Positions 12,713-14,576 of a stretch of DNA of 14,576 bases are shown one piece after another. This stretch comes from Actinobacteria bacterium UBA3120 (GTDB lineage: Bacteria; Actinomycetota; Actinomycetes; S36-B12). Made by a program: the position numbers and the translations under genes. Every line of letters begins with the position of its first letter. Within the stretch, counting starts at the first letter, position 1. The notes under the pieces are model-generated. The model was given only the letters and a program-made list of their open reading frames with translations, made no database searches and had not been told where the DNA came from. The stretch is taken from assembly GCA_002365735.1 (NCBI GenBank), contig DEZY01000001.1, positions 1,039 through 15,614 on the forward strand. Direction: 5' to 3'.

Positions 12713-13729
12713 GTGAACTCACCTAAAACGAATATGACAAAAAAACTCGATACCAAATTGGCAAGGATTATTGGTGGCAAATATAAGCCAACGGATTTCA
12801 TCATTGCTGATGCAAAAGATGCGGATATGTCTCTGGGAGTTACGGCTGCGGCACCGCGTCCGGGAAACGAGATGGGCGCAGCGGGTCCCGGTATTTATCC
12901 GACTCGTCAGGAATACATCGGTGACATGAAAGCACTCATTGAACAGGGTGACATTGACATCATGCTGACCTCAGCAGCAAATGGCGAAGTGCTTTCGATG
13001 AAGCCCGGGCAGTTGAAAAAGGTGACGTTGGCGGTTCGCGGAAATGACACCACCGATATCTGGAACCCTCGCAAGTCCAATCACTTGGGGTCACCGTCGC
13101 GCGCATTTCAGACCGTTAACCTAAAAAGGGTTCGAAAATTTTGCGACTTGGTGCTCTATTCGATGACATTCAATAACGACACCGATGCTGATCTGCAAAG
13201 CCTTGCAGCCTTTAAGGAATTCCGAATGCAGGCGGGCGATCTCGGGATGCGTTATTTCCTCGAAGTGTTTAACCCCAATGCGCCAACTAACCTGAAAGAA
13301 GTAGATTACGGCAGCTTCGTCAACGACAGTATTGTTCGATCCCTCGCTGGAGTAACTGCGGCGGAGCGGCCACTGTTTCTCAAAGTAGCCTTTAATGGTG
13401 GCAAACACCTGCAAGAGTTAACCGAGCATGATTCGACGCTCGTTGTGGGTCTTTTGGGCGGACCATCTGGAACAACCCGAGATACTTTCGAACTCCTCAA
13501 GCAGGGCGAACAAGCCGGTGCGCGTGTTGCTCTTTTTGGTAAAAAGATTCAGCGGGCCGAGTCACAGAGCGACATTGTGAGATTGATGCGCCCGGTGATC
13601 GAAGGTTCAATGACACCCGACAAAGCGGTTGAGGAATACCATAAGTCACTTACGGAGAAAAAGATCACACCTAAGAGATCCCTCACAGTAGATCGACAAA
13701 TAACTGAGCCCGCTCTTCTGGGTGACTGA
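12713..13729 (+). CDS. Class I aldolase-like TIM-barrel protein (FbaB/LacD/DhnA type)
   Basis: Protein of 338 residues that I recognise only by fold. An early strand ADAKDADM is followed by DIMLTSAANGE, a central DLVLYSMTF strand, RYFLEVFNP, then PLFLKVAFNGG with Lys224 as the probable Schiff-base residue, then VVGLLGGPSGTT and ARVALFGKKI, which match the phosphate-binding GG and G(R/K)xI segments of FbaB, LsrF and LacD aldolases. It is somewhat longer than LsrF or FbaB. GTG 12713 is used because of the TANNNT box; ATG 12734 would remove seven residues. The stop overlaps the next ATG by one base, pairing it with a PfkB sugar kinase. The pair resembles tagatose-6-phosphate kinase with tagatose-bisphosphate aldolase (LacC/LacD), but the substrate is unknown. 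The start of the gene is AT-rich (21 GC in the 60 bases from 12721). Confidence 0.72.
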   Translation: MNSPKTNMTKKLDTKLARIIGGKYKPTDFIIADAKDADMSLGVTAAAPRPGNEMGAAGPGIYPTRQEYIGDMKALIEQGDIDIMLTSAANGEVLSMKPGQLKKVTLAVRGNDTTDIWNPRKSNHLGSPSRAFQTVNLKRVRKFCDLVLYSMTFNNDTDADLQSLAAFKEFRMQAGDLGMRYFLEVFNPNAPTNLKEVDYGSFVNDSIVRSLAGVTAAERPLFLKVAFNGGKHLQELTEHDSTLVVGLLGGPSGTTRDTFELLKQGEQAGARVALFGKKIQRAESQSDIVRLMRPVIEGSMTPDKAVEEYHKSLTEKKITPKRSLTVDRQITEPALLGD

Positions 13730-14576
13730 TGAGACGAGGCGTGCTGTGCATCGGAACAACCACCGTTGACTACACAAAAAAGATTGATCACCTGCCTGAA
13801 TTAGAGTCCCTTGTGGTCATTGATGAAATGAGCCAAAGCACTGGCGGACCAGGTCTCAACATCGCTTTCAATTTGCGCCAGCTGGACCGTGACCTTCCCG
13901 TTGAAGCGATCGTGTGCATTGGTCAGGATTCTGATGGTGAATACATTCTTGAGCAGACCTCGCAGTTCGGCATTGGGAACTCGCGCATACAACGAACGAA
14001 GACGAAGCACACTGGTTATGCAGATGCGCTCACTTTAAATTCCAATGGAAAACGAACATTCCTCTTTCACGCCGGCTCAAATGAGGATTTAGATCTCACT
14101 TCAGTGGACCTCGATCAATTCACGCCCCGCATCCTTCACCTCGGCGCGCCGGGCCTTCACAAGCTTGCTGACTCCCCATCGAGGGGAGAAGCCAACCAAT
14201 GGGTGGAAGCGCTTAAACGTGCGAAGTCGCTCGGGATTGAGTCAAATATGGAAATGGTGACCCTTGACCCAGTCGTCACCAAGGAGTTGGTGCTCCCATG
14301 CCTCCCTCACTTATCTTCGTTGATTATCAATGAGTCTGAGGCGGGTGCGTTACTTGATGTATCTGCGAAAGTCGAAGGCGCAGATAAAGACATCAACTGG
14401 AATTTACTTGAAGGCATGGCTCAAGGTCTTATTTCTCGCGGAGTCTCGCGGCTTGCGGTGATTCACACTCCCGCCGGCGCGGTTGCGGCTGATTCGACCG
14501 GAAAAACCTGGCGACAAGGATCGGTGAAAGTACCCGAAACACAGATCCGAGGAACAACTGGCGCAGGGGACGCTTT
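13729..14576 (+). CDS. PfkB-family carbohydrate kinase, cut by the window end
   Basis: Ribokinase/phosphofructokinase-B family sugar kinase; 282 codons are present and the gene runs off the right edge. The N-terminal substrate region is visible (IGTTTVDYTKKI, then the GGPGLNIAFNL signature 1 near residue 40), a lid segment with GYADALTLN follows, and the C-terminal signature GTTGAGDA is reached at 275-282, with catalytic-base Asp281 in GAGD. The ATG overlaps the aldolase stop by one base (TGATG), so the two are translationally coupled. The family phosphorylates free sugars, sugar phosphates or nucleosides at a hydroxymethyl group. Beside a class I aldolase the likeliest job is to make the phosphorylated ketose that the aldolase cleaves; substrate unknown. 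Confidence 0.88.
   Translation, partial: MRRGVLCIGTTTVDYTKKIDHLPELESLVVIDEMSQSTGGPGLNIAFNLRQLDRDLPVEAIVCIGQDSDGEYILEQTSQFGIGNSRIQRTKTKHTGYADALTLNSNGKRTFLFHAGSNEDLDLTSVDLDQFTPRILHLGAPGLHKLADSPSRGEANQWVEALKRAKSLGIESNMEMVTLDPVVTKELVLPCLPHLSSLIINESEAGALLDVSAKVEGADKDINWNLLEGMAQGLISRGVSRLAVIHTPAGAVAADSTGKTWRQGSVKVPETQIRGTTGAGDA

Noticed and set aside
1..14576. Mobile elements, CRISPR, tRNA or rRNA
   Set aside because: No transposase or integrase motifs, no long terminal inverted repeats, no regularly spaced repeats beyond the short ones listed, and no tRNA-like cloverleaf were seen by eye.

Overview
The window looks like chromosomal DNA from an actinobacterium of moderate GC (hand-counted lines run from about 55 to 57% over most of it). 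This reading rests on the gene content: a type III polyketide synthase set with the gene order known from Streptomyces and Actinoplanes, a fused rhamnulose-phosphate aldolase/dehydrogenase, and an actinobacterial-type lactate dehydrogenase. GTG starts and apparent leaderless promoters agree with it. I cannot name a genus. No rRNA, tRNA, CRISPR array, insertion sequence or phage gene was seen.

Region A (about 184 to 4512) is a small phenolic-lipid cluster. A type III polyketide synthase, an ICMT-like methyltransferase and an FAD-dependent oxygenase run rightwards with a 4-base gap and then an ATGA overlap, so they are almost certainly one transcript. A UbiA-type prenyltransferase faces them and shares a CTAG with the oxygenase stop. 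By analogy with srsABC of Streptomyces griseus and agqABCD of Actinoplanes missouriensis, the likely product is an alkylresorcinol that is methylated, oxidised to a methoxyquinone or hydroquinone, and perhaps prenylated. A spermidine-synthase-fold gene diverges from the prenyltransferase gene; its role is unclear. An AT-rich, structured gap (4513 to 4679) closes the region.

Region B (4680 to 12591) is a sugar-catabolic locus built around L-rhamnose. It holds a quinone-type L-lactate dehydrogenase (lldD), a convergent fused rhamnulose-1-phosphate aldolase/lactaldehyde dehydrogenase (rhaEW), a divergent DeoR-family regulator, then an SDR, rhamnulokinase (rhaB), a second class II aldolase and a second SDR. 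Together rhaB, rhaEW and lldD take rhamnulose to DHAP and pyruvate. The isomerase and transporter are not in the window. The second aldolase and the two SDRs go beyond the basic rhamnose route and suggest another deoxysugar or polyol. The 77-base rhaEW/deoR gap carries palindromes and repeated TAACAA elements that look like operators.

Region C (about 12701 to the right edge) is a separate, more AT-rich unit: a little-known class I (FbaB/LacD/DhnA-like) aldolase followed, with a one-base stop/start overlap, by a PfkB-family sugar kinase cut by the window end. A kinase plus a Schiff-base aldolase suggests phosphorylation and cleavage of an unidentified sugar.

The most interesting points are the prenyltransferase-containing type III PKS cluster, the uncharacterised aldolase/PfkB pair, the second aldolase/SDR pair beside rhaB, and an identical arrangement of a TANNNT box exactly 6 bases before the start codon at three genes, which suggests leaderless transcripts.
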